From Morchella semilibera (taxonomy: Eukaryota; Ascomycota; Pezizomycetes; Pezizales; Morchellaceae): 64,000 nt of DNA. Shown piece after piece: positions 10,005 to 22,780 of this stretch; the stretch's first letter is position 1; the number at the start of each line of letters is the position of its first letter. Location of the stretch: the NCBI GenBank assembly GCA_009192285.1, contig WBVU01000003.1, positions 1,829,973 to 1,893,972 on the forward strand, in the 5' to 3' direction. Under the pieces are notes generated by a model, which did not search any database, was not told the origin of the DNA, and saw nothing but the letters and a program-made list of their open reading frames with translations. The translations under genes and the position numbers were made by a program.

Positions 10005-13000
10005 TCAGGAACACGAGACAGGCCCATATCTTAGCAGTAACTCTTCTAGGCGCTTATTCTCCTTCACCTGTTCCAACTGTAGCGCGGTTTTTCCAAAATA
10101 ATCTTTAGCTTCGACGTCGGCCCCATTTTCTAGCAATAACTCTGCTAGAAGCTCATTCTCGCTTCTTACTGCTAAGTGTAGCGCAGTTCGTTCCCACAAA
10201 CCTCTAGCGTTGACATTGGCCCCGTTTTCCAGAAGTACTCTTACTAGAGGCTCATCCTGGTGTTTGAGTGCTACTTGTAGCATGGGTTGTCCCCACCTAT
10301 CTTTAACGTTGACGTTGACCCCATTTTCCAGCAATAACTTTGCTAGGGGCTCACTCTGCAGTTGAACTGCGGAGATTAGCGCGATTTCTGCGTCCCTGCC
10401 CGTATAACTCCTAGCGTCGAAGCTGGCCCCATTTTCCAGAAGTAGCTTTAGGAGAGGCTTACTCCGTTGTCTGAGTGCTAGTTGTAGCGCGGATTGCCCT
10501 ACTCCAGCGTTGACGTTCGCCCCATTTTCCACCAATAACTCTACTAGTGGTATACTCTGATTCTCGACTGCTAGTAGTAGCGCGGGTTTTCCCTGCCTAT
10601 CTTGAGCATTAACGTTGGCCCCATTTTCCAGCAGTAACTTTGCTAGGGGCTCATTCTGCCGCTGAACTACGGAAATTAGCGCGTCGAAGCTGGCCCTATC
10701 TTCTGGTATACTCTGAACGGCTAGCTCTTGTCTCCGCCTATATTCGGCAGTGGGGTCGGGCACATTTTGCAGCAATAACCTTTCTAGTGACATACTCTTG
10801 TGTCTGAATGCTAGATGTAGCGCGGATTCTCCCCGCCTATCTTCAGCATTGACGTTGGTCCCATTTTCCAGCAATAACCTCACTAGTGATATACTCTTAT
10901 ATCTGAATGCTAGATTTAGCGCGGATTCTCCCCGCCTATCTTCAGCATTGACGTTGGCCCCGTTTTCCAGCAATAGCTTTATTAATGGTATTATCCTAAT
11001 CTCTTCTTGTTCGAAGTCGGCCAGCCGGTCATGAAATAGTGGGTGCAGCACAGTTTCTCCAAGCTTATTTCTAGCCCCGATGTCCGCCCCCTTCTCCAGA
11101 AAGAACTTGATCATCGATATGTTTCCTGCTGATGATGCGATGTGTAGTGGTGTGTTACCGTCTTCATCTTTTAACATGACATCTGTATGTTCCAGTAATA
11201 TACGGCATGCAGAAATGCTGCCAAGGTAAGCTGCCAGGTGCAACGGAGCTTGTATGCCAGACCTGGATATCCAATGGTAAAACTTGATAGCTTCGGGATC
11301 TAGGAGAAATCTTAGAAGACTCATTACTGACAAAGCCTCATCGCCGGAGTCTGCAACATGATATGGAAGATAGTCCACTACGTATTTAAAGAACGGATGT
11401 ATCTCAAAGAGCTCGATAGGATGCTTCCACCGTTGTCCGTTTCCCCCGCCGAAGTCGGCAACTATACAGGTACCAAGAGAAATAATGGTTGTGCAAGATA
11501 TAGAGACTTTTGCTTTCGCATCCTGGGTAAAGGTCGGATTTCTTTCAAGATACTCCTGAACCGTATAATGAGCAAGTCTGATCGTTTGACTTTGCTCATC
11601 CATTGTTACTAGGCTAGCGCAGACCTCAAATAACGTTGTTATTTCTGGCAAATCTTCCTGCTCGTCAAAATCTGTTTTTCCCTCTTCCATCGATACCGCC
11701 ATCTGAAGCTCATAAATACTGAGCACTCTTTGAGCCATAACAAGCCACGATAATACTTTGAATGCTAGGTCCACACGATCCTTGGACTGGGTCTTGATGA
11801 TTTCCATAGCTCTGTCGTATATAGGGTTTAAAGGACTAGCACTCTTAAAAGAAGTCCCGAGTATTTCTAGTTCCCGAAGGAATCACCTGGGAGTAGTTTG
11901 CGTACACAAGTGTTCGATGTGAAAGTGTACGAGTAGGAACCTGATCTGATACATTAGGAGAGATTTGCAAGGGAGCTATATTCAATATTCAGGCAACTCA
12001 CATTCCGCAGGCACATCCAGTAATCTCAGAAACAACCCTCTCCTGATACTTTCCCTTTTCAATTAAACGCCGTGCCCGTGGATAATCGTTGATCTTTTGT
12101 TTAATATAGCTTGCAATATCCTCATTCCTTGCCCAAATTCTGATCTTTGTAATCTTAGAAAATGATTCCTGAATATCTTCTGGATAGTCGCGGCTTGTTA
12201 AAAACATGTTAACACCTTCTTTGCCCATTTGATGAAAAAGGGGCAAGAGCTGTGAGCGGGACTCCGGCCTGCACTCGTCCAACGCATCACAAATAATGAA
12301 TGTCTTGGTAAATGATTTAATGACCTGAGTGAATATGTCATACAAATCCTCAAGGCTTGGCTTTTCGTGCGGTTTCTTTGATGGGCCTTCTTCGAGCTGC
12401 TTGGGCAGTTCCCTTATTTGGCAGGCGAGCTGCTTAACAATATTGGCGAAAACTTCTCTTGGATCTTGCTTATCCACTTCTTTGTAGTTGAAGTAGATAT
12501 ATGCTACCCCATATTGCTTCGAGAAAGCTTGTTCTCGGAGCTGGTCAATTACTAAAGAGCTAAAAGAACACGCAATGTGTTAGCTTTTATTTAGATCGCA
12601 CCAGCCAACAGAATTTAGACCCTTCCTATTCTCCGACTATTATGCTATATGGCTCTAGCTTTAGAGTGGGGAAGGTCGAATAATAAGGTACAGGTACAGA
12701 AGGGGAGACTCGAGGACCTAAATATCATGGGAAAAAGACCAACCTTAAGAAAGTCTTTCCAGCACCCGCTAATAGATATTTAGAGCTAAGTAGTAAGAGC
12801 TTTGTGGTTCAGAGGAACTTACGAATACCATGGCCCCATATCAGCCGAGAGGCAGGGACTGTGTTTTGAATCCAGGCTTGGACCTCTGGTGTGTCAAAGA
12901 TCCACAGCCCGGTATCCTTTTTTCTTCGGCCGCTGATCTCAAGGTGCCTCTCGTTACATGCCTCAGGATATAACCAATTGAGGGCTTCAATATGTCTCCG

Positions 13001-13744
13001 GTCTGTTCACAGTATAATTTTGTGTGTCAACAAAAGCTCGGTATCAGGGCGCAGTCACTCTTACCATCAAAACTCCTCTCACCCTTTGTCACCAAGTCTT
13101 GGAGATTATTCATGACGTCCTGAACATTGTGCTTAATCTCTCGCGCATTATCCTTAACATCTCAGATTCCATCCTTAATACTTCCCACCTCACCCTTCAT
13201 TTCCTGTATACCGCTCGTGATGTCTTGCGCATGTACTCCAATTACCTGTACACTCTCTTCTACAAGCCTTAACCGAGACCTATATTTGCATAAGTCAGTA
13301 AGTGCTTAACGTTTTATGTTGAAGCAATATGTGTTATTACGCTTCGGCGGTCCCCAACATAAGTGAGAAAAGACTCTTATGTCTCTCCATGCGCCAGACA
13401 AAATCCGATGTTTCCTTTTCTTTGAAAGGCCACACAAGCGGAGCCATCTTTTTTCCAAACCATCCTCTGGGCTCTAATTTCGTTAGAAAGCTCCGTATGT
13501 CTATGGTACATTTCCGCAGAGGGTCTTCGAGTTCCTTCCATAATGCCGACCTAGAACTATCCTGCGCGTGGATATTTAAGTTGGTGAGGACGATAGAGAG
13601 CGACTTGATCTCATGCAATAGGCTTTGAATTTCATCGCGAGCATGCTTTACCCCGCTGATATATTGGTAGCCCAGAGAGGTTAGTTGTGCTGTGAGCTGG
13701 ATGACTGTAATAATACTTGCTCCGAGCCCAAAAGCCGCAGCCAT
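10005..13744 (-). pseudogene. NACHT-ankyrin STAND receptor (NLR-like), broken by two in-frame TGA
   Basis: Fungal NLR-type receptor used in non-self recognition and programmed cell death. Six exons fit: 13341-13744, 13065-13279, 12823-13002, 12744-12768, 12002-12559 and 10005-11940 (3318 nt, 1106 codons). Order: an N-terminal helical domain of the fungal STAND type (MAAAFGLGASIITVIQLTAQ); a coiled linker; a conserved lead-in (LWIFDTPEVQAW); Walker A GIPGAGKTFLR; Walker B TFIICDALDEC; sensor region FLTSRDYPEDI; a winged-helix-like region; about 12 ankyrin repeats with near-identical units (LLLENGANVNA). Splice phases are all consistent, yet two TGA codons remain in frame: 13162-13164 in the coil and 11883-11885 after the NACHT (TTPR*FLREL). 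Both fit CGA to TGA changes. Without them the protein would be 1105 aa. I call it a young pseudogene; a sequencing error at both sites is less likely. Confidence 0.82.
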
Positions 13745-13960
13745 CCCGGAATATTCTCAGATTTTGGGGAGGTTTTGGTCAAAAGCCGAGTGTCAAGAAG
13801 AGATCGCAACTGAACGAGGTCGAGCTCCAGGCCAACCATTTTCAAAGTGAAAGGGAAACTCATGCAGCCAAGCCTGCTCCGCCATTAATTGCAGCTGACA
13901 AGTCACTTTATCAGTGGTGCGGCGCGCGTCTTAAAGCCTAAAGGTGACATGCTGGTACAG

Positions 13961-14056
13961 GCCTCTGGTAGAATTATCGTAGAAGCGTGACAAGATTTCT
14001 ATTGGCTGGGCCAGCTACCTAAACCCTGCCTTTAGACCCCTATTTCTACCAGAGGC
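13961..14056. repeat. Small foldback, 13-bp perfect terminal inverted repeats
   Basis: GCCTCTGGTAGAA at 13961-13973 is matched by TTCTACCAGAGGC at 14044-14056, 96 bp end to end. The size fits a tiny MITE; no target duplication is clear. Confidence 0.5.
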
Positions 14057-15936
14057 TAGAACAATCTTGGCCACTCCAAATACAGAAACAGGCAAATTAT
14101 TATTTATTTATTTATTACTTCGAAACAGGCAAATTCAATCTCTAATAACTTTTTAACAAGGCAGAATATCAAAAATTTGTCTGATACTAGAAATGTTCGT
14201 AATCATTAGACTCGCACTTCTATGAGACAAATTTCTCTACGCCTTGTTTGTTAATACAATATCTAATATTGATTTTAGCCTCCATTAAGTACTGGTAGCC
14301 TGAGATTCTAAACATTTCAATGCAGCACAGTTTGATAACTGACTTGAGCCGGACATGTCATATTAAATCCGAATCACGAACACTTTGGATGAGTGGCTAT
14401 ATATAAGTCGAGCACTTTGAACAACCGATATGTGACCGGAGGGTATGAGGTTTTTTTTCGAGGCTCTCTCTACATGTACTCTAAGGGGACTCCAATCCCC
14501 CTAACTGTTTAATAGTGGCTTAGGTCAAGTATAGTATCTGTTCTTTTCGGGTAAGTTTCCACGACCCACCTCGATCTAAACTTCGGACTTTCCCCTAATC
14601 CAGCCTTTTCTAATAGCTTAATCTCTGAAACAGTCCTCCGGGACTATCTAAATTAATTTTATTTTTAGAGATTGAGGCATCGGCTCTGCCTCACAGTATT
14701 ACCAGTATTACGCTGCCTAGTTCTGGTTGATGTGACAATTTTTCGATACCCTATTTCCCCGTCACTCTTTGGCTGCTAGCGAGAGAGTGAAGGAGATTCA
14801 ATTGGGATAAGTTCCACATTGCCAAAAATCCCAGGTTTCCGATTCAATCCTTCTATCCTTTTTTCATCGCTCCGAGCCACCAGGGCTACGGGGAGGGCGG
14901 GGAACCAAAACCCAAAAGAGCTGTTATCTGGGCAACCGCTCCGTTGCCATGTAGTCTGTTGTCGCTAGATTACCTATACTTTTTATTTCTAAAGAATACT
15001 TGTTTTTACTAAAGATGTACTACATAGAGAGAGAGAGAGCTTCTCCCTTCTCTTTGTCTTAAAATCACCAGTTCACAATTCATATCTTTGAATCACACAC
15101 AGAATTACCCCCACTAAAAAGAGTTACCTAATACCTACCAGTCTCTACTTGTCTGATCATGAGCCAAAAAAAGAAAAGGCCCCAAGCTGAACAGAACACT
15201 CGAGCCCTTCTTCCAGCATTCGACACAGGACATATTAGTTTTAAGCTCTAAGCTAGAGTTTACCCACTTTTCTTAAAACCAAGCCAGCCCGTATAATATA
15301 GCAGACTTGAGTCTTATGCTCCGGTTGAACATACCGAGCCCCTCTTCATACCAGCCCGACCATCCCAGGATAAAGTTTATAATCGCTTGTATTCAATTCT
15401 AACCGCTTACAAATGCCGAAACTCAATGTCCCCAATCGGCGCTCTGTAACAGCGCTAGCTAGTCCCCTTCAATAAACCACACGCCAGGTCAGTATGTAGT
15501 GTTGACGGCTACAGAGGAGCGCCCTAACTACCCTGAAAGCTAAGTGGCTCTGGAATAGTTCCGTGGCTGAGCAGCAAAGAATACAGCGTCATTTTATACC
15601 CAATAGCAACCATGTCCCGCTTTAACTATCATGATAATGATGGTGATTTGTGGACTCACAGAAATGGGAGGTCGATAGTTGCTACCGTGAGAGTTGGGTG
15701 TGCCTTAATTCCACCGCAAGTACATATCTAATTAGTACCCAGTAAAGTTATGCTCGTGTGCATTATGTAAAACCTTCAGTTTGATCATTGGTAGACATTA
15801 GCCACATGTCAGCCACAATAACCTAGCCTCGGTTTCATCTCTGTGTTCAGGATCGGCATGTAAGTAATTATAACCAAATCCCTCTCCAGCGAGGGATAAG
15901 CCAAATAAAATCTATTGGCTTAAAGCAATTTCTTCT

Positions 15937-16059
15937 ACATAGACGGGCCATTCGGACACCCCCCTTCACTCGGACAGTTAACGTAGAAAAGAAAAGATCA
16001 TCATGATTGGCTGTCCAAGTGAGGGGGGGTGTCCGAGTGGCTAGGGAGGCCGTCTATGT
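15937..16059. mobile_element. Long imperfect foldback with tRNA-like A box
   Basis: Left arm from 15937 (ACATAGACGG, then TTCGGACACCCCC and CTCGGACAG) pairs with the right arm ending at 16059 (CTGTCC, GGGGGTGTCCGAG, CCGTCTATGT). Arms are about 45 nt with a few mismatches and one gap of 6-7 nt; the loop is about 33 nt. The right arm holds GTCCGAGTGGCTAGGGAGG, which resembles the D-arm start of tRNA-Leu or tRNA-Ser, but no B box follows. It may be a foldback element that arose around a tRNA fragment. Confidence 0.55.
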
Positions 16060-17259
16060 CTTTTTCGGTACGGACCCTGATTTGATAGTACGTAACTCAA
16101 CAGTGAGATAACTCCATGTGATCGCCAGTCATCCACCAGCATATGAGAGCCAAGGGATCCAGAAAGTTAAGAACGAGGAGGCGAAAATTCCTTGAAACTG
16201 TCATACCCCCTAGGCCTTGGGCACGTCAGCCATGCTGTATCGAGAGCCTACTTTAAATCCACCTACATGCCTACGCTCAACGATAAGAGAGTCCAAAACA
16301 TCACAGCCAGAGAGGCTGGCACAAGTTTGATTACCCAGTCGCTCCTGGCCGTAGCCACGTTACGCTACACGAATACACACAACTTTGTAGGACGATGTCA
16401 TAATAGGTGGTAGCCGCACTCCCACATCTATCCTGTGTTTGCCTTGAAACATTCGCAGCGCATTCCGAAACTCTAACGTGCCTATATGTACATACATATA
16501 CCTATACTACATTTAAGCTACATGTAGTTAGGCCCTCCTTCACAACCCGGTTGTCAGACCCAAAACCAAAACAGCAAAACTAATCATTCCTTCCCCCCCA
16601 CCCTCCTCCAACCCCCACACCGAAACACCGATACAGACAGAAGCTTATCTTCTCGCTTAATTCTCTAGCGTGCCTTATCCCTGACGCAGATCATTTTTCA
16701 AGTGCCAATCATATTTTGCTAGGGTTAGGGCTTTTCAAGGCAGGTAGAGATTCCCGCAAGAGAATGTATGTCCTCCTGCTTCGTTTTGGGATACTGGTCT
16801 TTCTCGCTCGCTCTACAAAATTGTATGATATCTGAACGTTCCACCAAAAAAAAAGAAATAGAAACACGTACAAGAAAATGGAACGCTCGCCCTGCTCCCT
16901 CTGTTCTTTCATACAATACAAGTTAGATGAAAAGGTGGCAATTGGAATCAACGGAGAGAACGGAAAGGGAATGTAAAAGAAGGGTAAAAAAAGGAGGAGA
17001 AAAATATACCAATACAAAATGAAAAATCAGGCAAGCCACCAAACCAGAGTAACCAAAGTCAAGACCCCAGGGAAAATAACACGAATACATGAATAGACAA
17101 GTGATTTACCAACCCATCAAGTTTGGAGATGATGAGATGAAAGAAGGCAAGAGGAAAGAAAAATAATACACGTGGCGAAGGTTATATGTCATCCAATTCA
17201 GAGCTTATTCGTGGAGAGCATTTTCGAATCCCGGTCACTGTCGTAGCCACACTCCACGG

Positions 17260-20200
17260 TTATCCCCGCATTTGTGGTGGTCCACATCCGCACGCGGGCG
17301 ATGCTTCAATTGGTGCGGCGTTGCGGACTAGGTATCGCACATTATCCACAAACCCTTTCACTATCGCTTCATATGCATTAGGCTTTTGTTGATTTAAGAG
17401 TCGCCCGTGTTTTCTGATCTCCTCTCCAGAGACTTCCACTTCTAGCTCATGTTCTTTCGATTTATTCTATAGCACCAATCCCAATTAATACTCACAATCT
17501 ATTAGGTAAAAGGCGCGGGGGGCAACGTACCCCGGTAACCTGGGTTAAATCAATCTGATAAGCCAGGTGTTTATAGCTGAGCCGATCCTTCAGCCTCACG
17601 GCCCCGTCACTTTCCCCCATTTCCAGCAGTGTTTTTACATCCCCACCCCATGGCATTTCCATATTTACGCTCACCCTCCAATCAAAGCGTGTCAGTGGGC
17701 TAAATATATTGCAGTCCGCGATTCGGGCCTTAATTATCGTGTTCAAGACCTTTCCAGTGAGCTGGTCTGTTGTCACTCTGACCTTTATTTTATGCCGTGG
17801 ATTGAGTTGTTCTTGTAGCATCCGTGGAAGAGTTGAAAGCTGTGAGTGGGGGAGCTCGTAAAACGTGTCTCTCTCGCGAGTATGGGTATAGCCCATTGCT
17901 ATTCTAGTTGGCCCAGGTGGTTGGGGGCTACCTGAAGCGGCAGGAGGGGTTATACTCTCCTGATAAAGCCTATTGAGGAAACGGTTTGCGTGTTTATGTT
18001 GATGCTGCGGTTGGTGTCACAAATCAGCTTCTATTATCATTTCCCACGCCAGTTTCACCCCCAAGAGTACTTAAGGACCCGCCCCAGAGTAATTCTCATC
18101 TTCCTCTTTCATGAAATACGTACCTCAGTCATGCTGCTCTTGAACTGGATAGGATAGTCACTGCTATCAACCATCACTGCTTCCGTGGATATAGGCAACC
18201 GTAGCCTAGTGTTAGTGTTTCTATCGATTATCTGACCAATCTTTGCCTCAATCTCAATCATAGTCCCGCTAACCTCGCCAGGCTGTGCTTCATATCTCAT
18301 GATTACCTCCCGCCACAAAAAGTCCCCAATAGCCTTCGGTAATTCTTCCTGCATCTCGGTATTCCCAATTGATGACTCCCAAGCGCCAATAATAGGAACG
18401 AGACGCTGAGGGCCTGGGGGAGCTGAAAGTCTCTGCTGGTGCTGTTGCGCCTGTTGCATCTGTTGCTGTTGCTGCTGCTGCTGCTGTTGTTGTTGCTGCT
18501 GCTGCTGTTGCTGCTGGGAGGGTCGTGGGGGAGGAGGCGCTGGCTGTTGATTTTGTTGCGGGGGCGCACTCTGGGGTGGGGGGGGTCCTGAACCTGAAGT
18601 TGAACTGTTACTAGGGTGTCGCCGATTAGACATCACGGGACTGCTACTAGAACTTCGCGAAGCCTTTCGGGCCCATATTGGTGCCTCATCTCTCCTTGGT
18701 CGCTTCCGTGGCGGGCCCCCGGATCCGGGGCTGCTGCTATTGCCCTCCACCGCGTGTGATGTAGTCGGTGTCGGCGGTGGACCAAGCTGCTGATTCGGTT
18801 TAGGGCTCGGGGACGGTGGGGGATGCGGCCGGGCACTGATATTCGTGGGAGTGGGGGTTGACCGGGCTATGGGTGGTGGCTGATGAGGCTGATCTTTATT
18901 ACTTGGAGAAACGGTTGCAGTGCGCTGTGACGACGTGGAACTGGGGTTGCTGTTTGTAGAAGGAGTTGTTAAGGGGGGTGGAGGAGGCGGCGGTGGTTGT
19001 TGTGTATTTTGTTGAGACGGCGAGGGATGCTGTTGCTGTGGTGCCAGCTGTTGAGTCGAACCATCCCTGCCACTGCCAATGCCGGGTGCTGACCCATTGG
19101 GTTTTCCTCTATCCCCAACAGGGCCGACCCATTTCCGCTCTGGGACCCCAGGGACACTTGGGGGAGCCTCTCGAGTGTCAACATCCATCGCGTCGTGGTT
19201 TCGCCGGTCGTGATTCGGCGTCGCGGCAGCCGAAGAGCCGCGTCTCGGCCTTGTATTGTAGGCTCCAGTGTGACTGCCGCCGTGCTGCGAATTCGGGCGG
19301 GAATTCTTCTGTTGCTGTCCGGGATAGGGGAATTCCTCCTTTGGCGTTTCGGGGACTGACTCGTCGTCGGGTAGATAAGTAGGGACTCTAGTTTTGGGTG
19401 ATACGCTGATGTCTCGTTCCCTCGCAACCCGTTCCCGTTCCCGTTCGACCCTTTCCCGTTGCCTTTCTCTATCCTCCCTTTCTCGTGAGTCCCGATCTCG
19501 TTGTTCCTTCTCACGATGCTCCCGTTCCCGTTCCCGCTCTTGATCCCTCCGTGCTATAGGTGTAGATACTGTAGGCGATGATCTATCGTTAGCACCACTG
19601 CTTCCCGCGTGTATCGGTGGAGGTCTTGGGCCAATTGGAGAGTGTATAGGCGACTGCTGCACCGGTGACTGTCTGGGGTATCCCTGTTGCGATTGCTGCG
19701 CCTGTTGTTGAGCCTGCTGCTGCTGGTGGTGCTGCTGCTGCTGTTGCTGGGTATGATACTGTGGGGATGGCGGGGGGTGCAATAGGTGCGGTTGCTGCTG
19801 CTGTTGATTCGCGTATTGAATCTGGGTCTGCCCCTGTGGTGGTGGGGGTGGCGGAGGTGGGGGGAATTGATTATGTGAATTGCTCGAGATAGAGCTTGTA
19901 GGTGTTGGGCTATGTAGTGAATGCGCGCTCAGTGGATGAGGTGTACTCGGTGATTGCGCGTAGCTCTGTTGATGATGTTGCTGCTGCTGTTGGAGCGGTG
20001 ACGGGGATTGGAACGTAAACCGACCCGAATTTTGATGGTAGGGAGATTGCGATTGAGGGTGCTGCTGCTGATGAGGATATCCTGGTGCTGGACCGCTGTG
20101 CGCCGGGGGTTGAAACGGCGATCTTGAGGGTTGCAATGGGGGTTGTAATGGGGGGGGAGTAGGGCGGTGATTTTGCTGCTGCTGCTGTTGGTGATGATGA

Positions 20201-20454
20201 TGGATCTGTGTATGCTGCTGGTGTTGCTGCTGATGTTGCTGTTGAATGTGTTGCTGCTGCTGGATATGTTGTTGTTGCTGCTGCTGCTGCTGATGCTGTT
20301 GGTGGTGCTGCTGAAGTTGAGGGTGCTGATGCTGCTGCTGTTGGTGATAGTGTTGTTGCGGTGGAGGAGGAGGTGGAGGAGGAGGAGGAGGAGGAGGAGG
20401 AGGATGACGGGGTGATTGGGGCGGACCCTCGTTGAGCATATTGCGGAGATCCAT
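17260..20454 (-). CDS. CET1: mRNA 5'-triphosphatase (capping enzyme beta subunit), 1003 aa
   Basis: Metal-dependent RNA 5'-triphosphatase that removes the gamma-phosphate of nascent pre-mRNA, the first step of capping; it acts in the nucleus with the guanylyltransferase. Exons 18124-20454, 17531-18004 and 17260-17466; introns of 119 and 64 nt with GTACGT donors. The catalytic tunnel domain is the last 330 residues: GTMIEIEAKIG (first Glu-x-Glu metal site), RVTTDQLTGKV, DWRVSVNMEMPWGG, DRLSYKHLAYQIDLTQVT, and HELEVEVSG (second Glu-x-Glu site). Before it lie about 680 residues of disordered Gln/Pro/Ser-rich sequence with Pro runs, Gln runs and a block of Arg-Glu-Asp-Arg repeats around 19400-19540. 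The start MDLRNMLNE is conserved-looking, so the long head belongs to the protein. The tail ends AAPIEASPACGCGPPQMRG. Confidence 0.93.
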
Positions 20455-22780
20455 TTGTTTGCTAAGTGGATGATGGATGGTGACGGGGTTACGTTACTAG
20501 TGTATGACGTGCCCGAGGTAGAGGGGAGGGGGGCAGAGGAGGGGGTTAAAGGTGGGTGGGTGGTCGAGATTCCTGATGAGTATGTAAGAATCTCCAAAGC
20601 TTTTATATATATGTATGTAATAAATATATAATCACTCGATACTACCTCCTCACTAGCAACACTCGCTTACTCACACTCACTCTTCTTCTTCCTCTTCTTT
20701 TTTTTTTTTTTTGTGTGTGTGTGTGTGTGTGTGCTGGGGGGGGGAGAAGATTAGATTGCCTGACGCGATATTGCGGGGATCCGGGGGAGTTGCAAAAATG
20801 GAGGGATTGCCTCGGCGGGCAGAAAAAGGTTGTTACGCGCGCCGCGGGAACCGAATATTGGAAGCTGTTTGGATTGATAGGGGGGGTGTAGTTGAAGGCT
20901 CTTGGATGGCGGGGGGGGCGGTGGAAGGCAGCGGACGAGTGAATGATGGCGACACGACAGAGTTATGGGGAAGCAGGGATATGGGTATAGGGGGGGGGAG
21001 ATATTCGAGGAAATAGTCGCGTGTCAAAATCGAGTGAGTCTCTCTCTCTCTCGAGGGGCGATGGGGAGAGGGGGGGGGGGGGGAGGTGGAGGGAGGCTGG
21101 GGGGCTTGGGGCGGTCTCTCTTGTCAATCGAGTGTCGAGTGACAGAGTAGGATCGACTACTATAACTAACCCACTCTCTCCTCCAGGTCTCTTCACTCAA
21201 TCAATCCTCGCTCGCTTCTCCCACACAGAAATCAGTAAAGAAAGGAGAGAGAGAGACGAGAGACGAGAGACGAGAGACGAGCTTTCAACAACACTTCAAT
21301 ACACCTCAATATATCACACTTCATACTCACGACAACTCTTGTTAGTGTTTGCGAAAGAAAAAAAAATTTATGTAGGTATCGAGTTAGGAAAAGCGAGGGT
21401 CAGTGCGCCTTCACCACCCCCCCCCCCCCCAAGAGGCACAGACAGATAGACGACTGTACTCAGACAGAGATAGACGAGCAAACAGATTGACGTCGTCGTC
21501 AGTCTGGCAGTCAGCCAGGACAACTGAGTTACAGACAAGACCGGAATCCACAATTACATACATGTGCGTCTTAGGCAAAGGAGTAAATATAGATCCAATC
21601 AACCACCACACACGAAACCTCCTGCACCCCTCCCACACCCCTCTTCCTCCCTTAAGAAAAATCACAACTCGATTTTATGCAGAAATACAATACGCAAGAC
21701 AATGGGAGGAAGGGACCGAGAGTGGGAGGGGTGAGTGTGTGGGTATGCACTGGTATGGAATACAATGCAGCAGCACTCGGTGGAGGCGAGTCCCCAGTTC
21801 CTCACCCTCCTACCAAAAGAGAGATTTAAACAGAGAACACGACGGGGGTGCCGCGTGCCAACCTCTCACACCTAGCCAGCCAGCAAGCAAGCCACGACTT
21901 AAACCCCCGCCAAAAAAAAAAAAAATGAGCGAGAACCCGGAGGGAACGGACAAGCAAATGTGTGTGGGAAGAAAAAGAAAGAAATACAAATACCCAGGGC
22001 ACCCCAGTGCAGACCACTCACATCATACATGGTGTGTGGATGGCCACATAACCGGTCGACCTTGATATCCGGAAACAAAGAAGTCTGCTTAATTGTGAAG
22101 GACACAGCCACATACATATATATGAGGCGTTGCGCGGTGATATTAGCATTATTCTAAATTCTTGGTATGCATGCCTCCGAATATCAAATGTATGATCCTT
22201 CGTTCTCACACCTCATACATACATGTAGGTATCATGATTGCGCTGAGAAATCGGGTCCCTCCCTCCCTACATGTATTCTCTACAAAATCACCCACCTATA
22301 AGCCCTTCGCCCACTGCAATTGGCCTCTGTACCTTGCTTGCCATTGCATGCGTGGTATCGATGTGCTCGGACAGACAAACAGAGAACAGGGAGTACATAA
22401 GATGTGGGTACATGGACATGTACATGTATGTACATCGAGTCTTGGCGGAGACAAAAGACCCTAGACCACTTGAGTGGCGGAAGCATGCATGTTATGGTTG
22501 TGTAGAGTAGGTACATGTAGCCAGCTGTAGGAATGATGATGTGATGTAACATGAAGGAATAACCTCATGTGCTTGTACCCCGCTAAGTTACCCCGCCAAC
22601 TTTTTACCCCCCGATAAACTGTCATCTTTCCTATCGAGGATACAGCTCCTGTATCTCACATAATTATAAACAGCCCCTCACCTCCACCTTAAATCTTGAC
22701 CGAGTCCTTCATCCTATATTAAACCCAAAGCTCTATATATAGCCTGATTGATTTGCCTCACCCGCTCGTTCTCCCTCTCA
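20455..22780. other. Intergenic, 2.3 kb, simple-sequence-rich
   Basis: No supported gene. It holds the CET1 promoter, a T-run followed by (GT)n, a TCTCTC tract near 21045, G13 and C14 runs (about 21071 and 21417), GAGACGA repeats at 21248-21282, and four TACATGTA copies (22220, 22268, 22421, 22512). Open frames on both strands read simple repeats. Confidence 0.5.
20697..20734 (+). repeat. T-run and (GT)n microsatellite
   Basis: A run of T from about 20697 to 20712 is followed by GT repeats to about 20733, in the intergenic space upstream of CET1. Confidence 0.8.

Larger units (their letters stand above)
13745..17259. other. Gene-free region, 3.5 kb
   Basis: I see no gene that can be supported. 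It has lower GC than the coding neighbours, two foldback elements (13961-14056 and 15937-16059), a TTTA simple repeat near 14100-14120 flanked by a short duplication (CGAAACAGGCAAATT), an AGAGAG tract near 15028 and one TACATGTA at 16519. Short open frames at 16192-16413 and 16709-17017 have no recognisable domain. It could hold degenerate transposon sequence. Confidence 0.5.

Noticed and set aside
10005-13744. Repeat-induced point mutation as the cause of the two TGA codons
   Set aside because: RIP favours CpA, giving TAA or TAG from CAA or CAG; both stops fit CpG change in CGA, and the gene is otherwise not mutated.
20167-20435. Poly-Leu and poly-Ala/Val reading frames on the plus strand
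   Set aside because: They read the opposite strand of the CET1 Gln tracts (CAG/CTG); no independent support.
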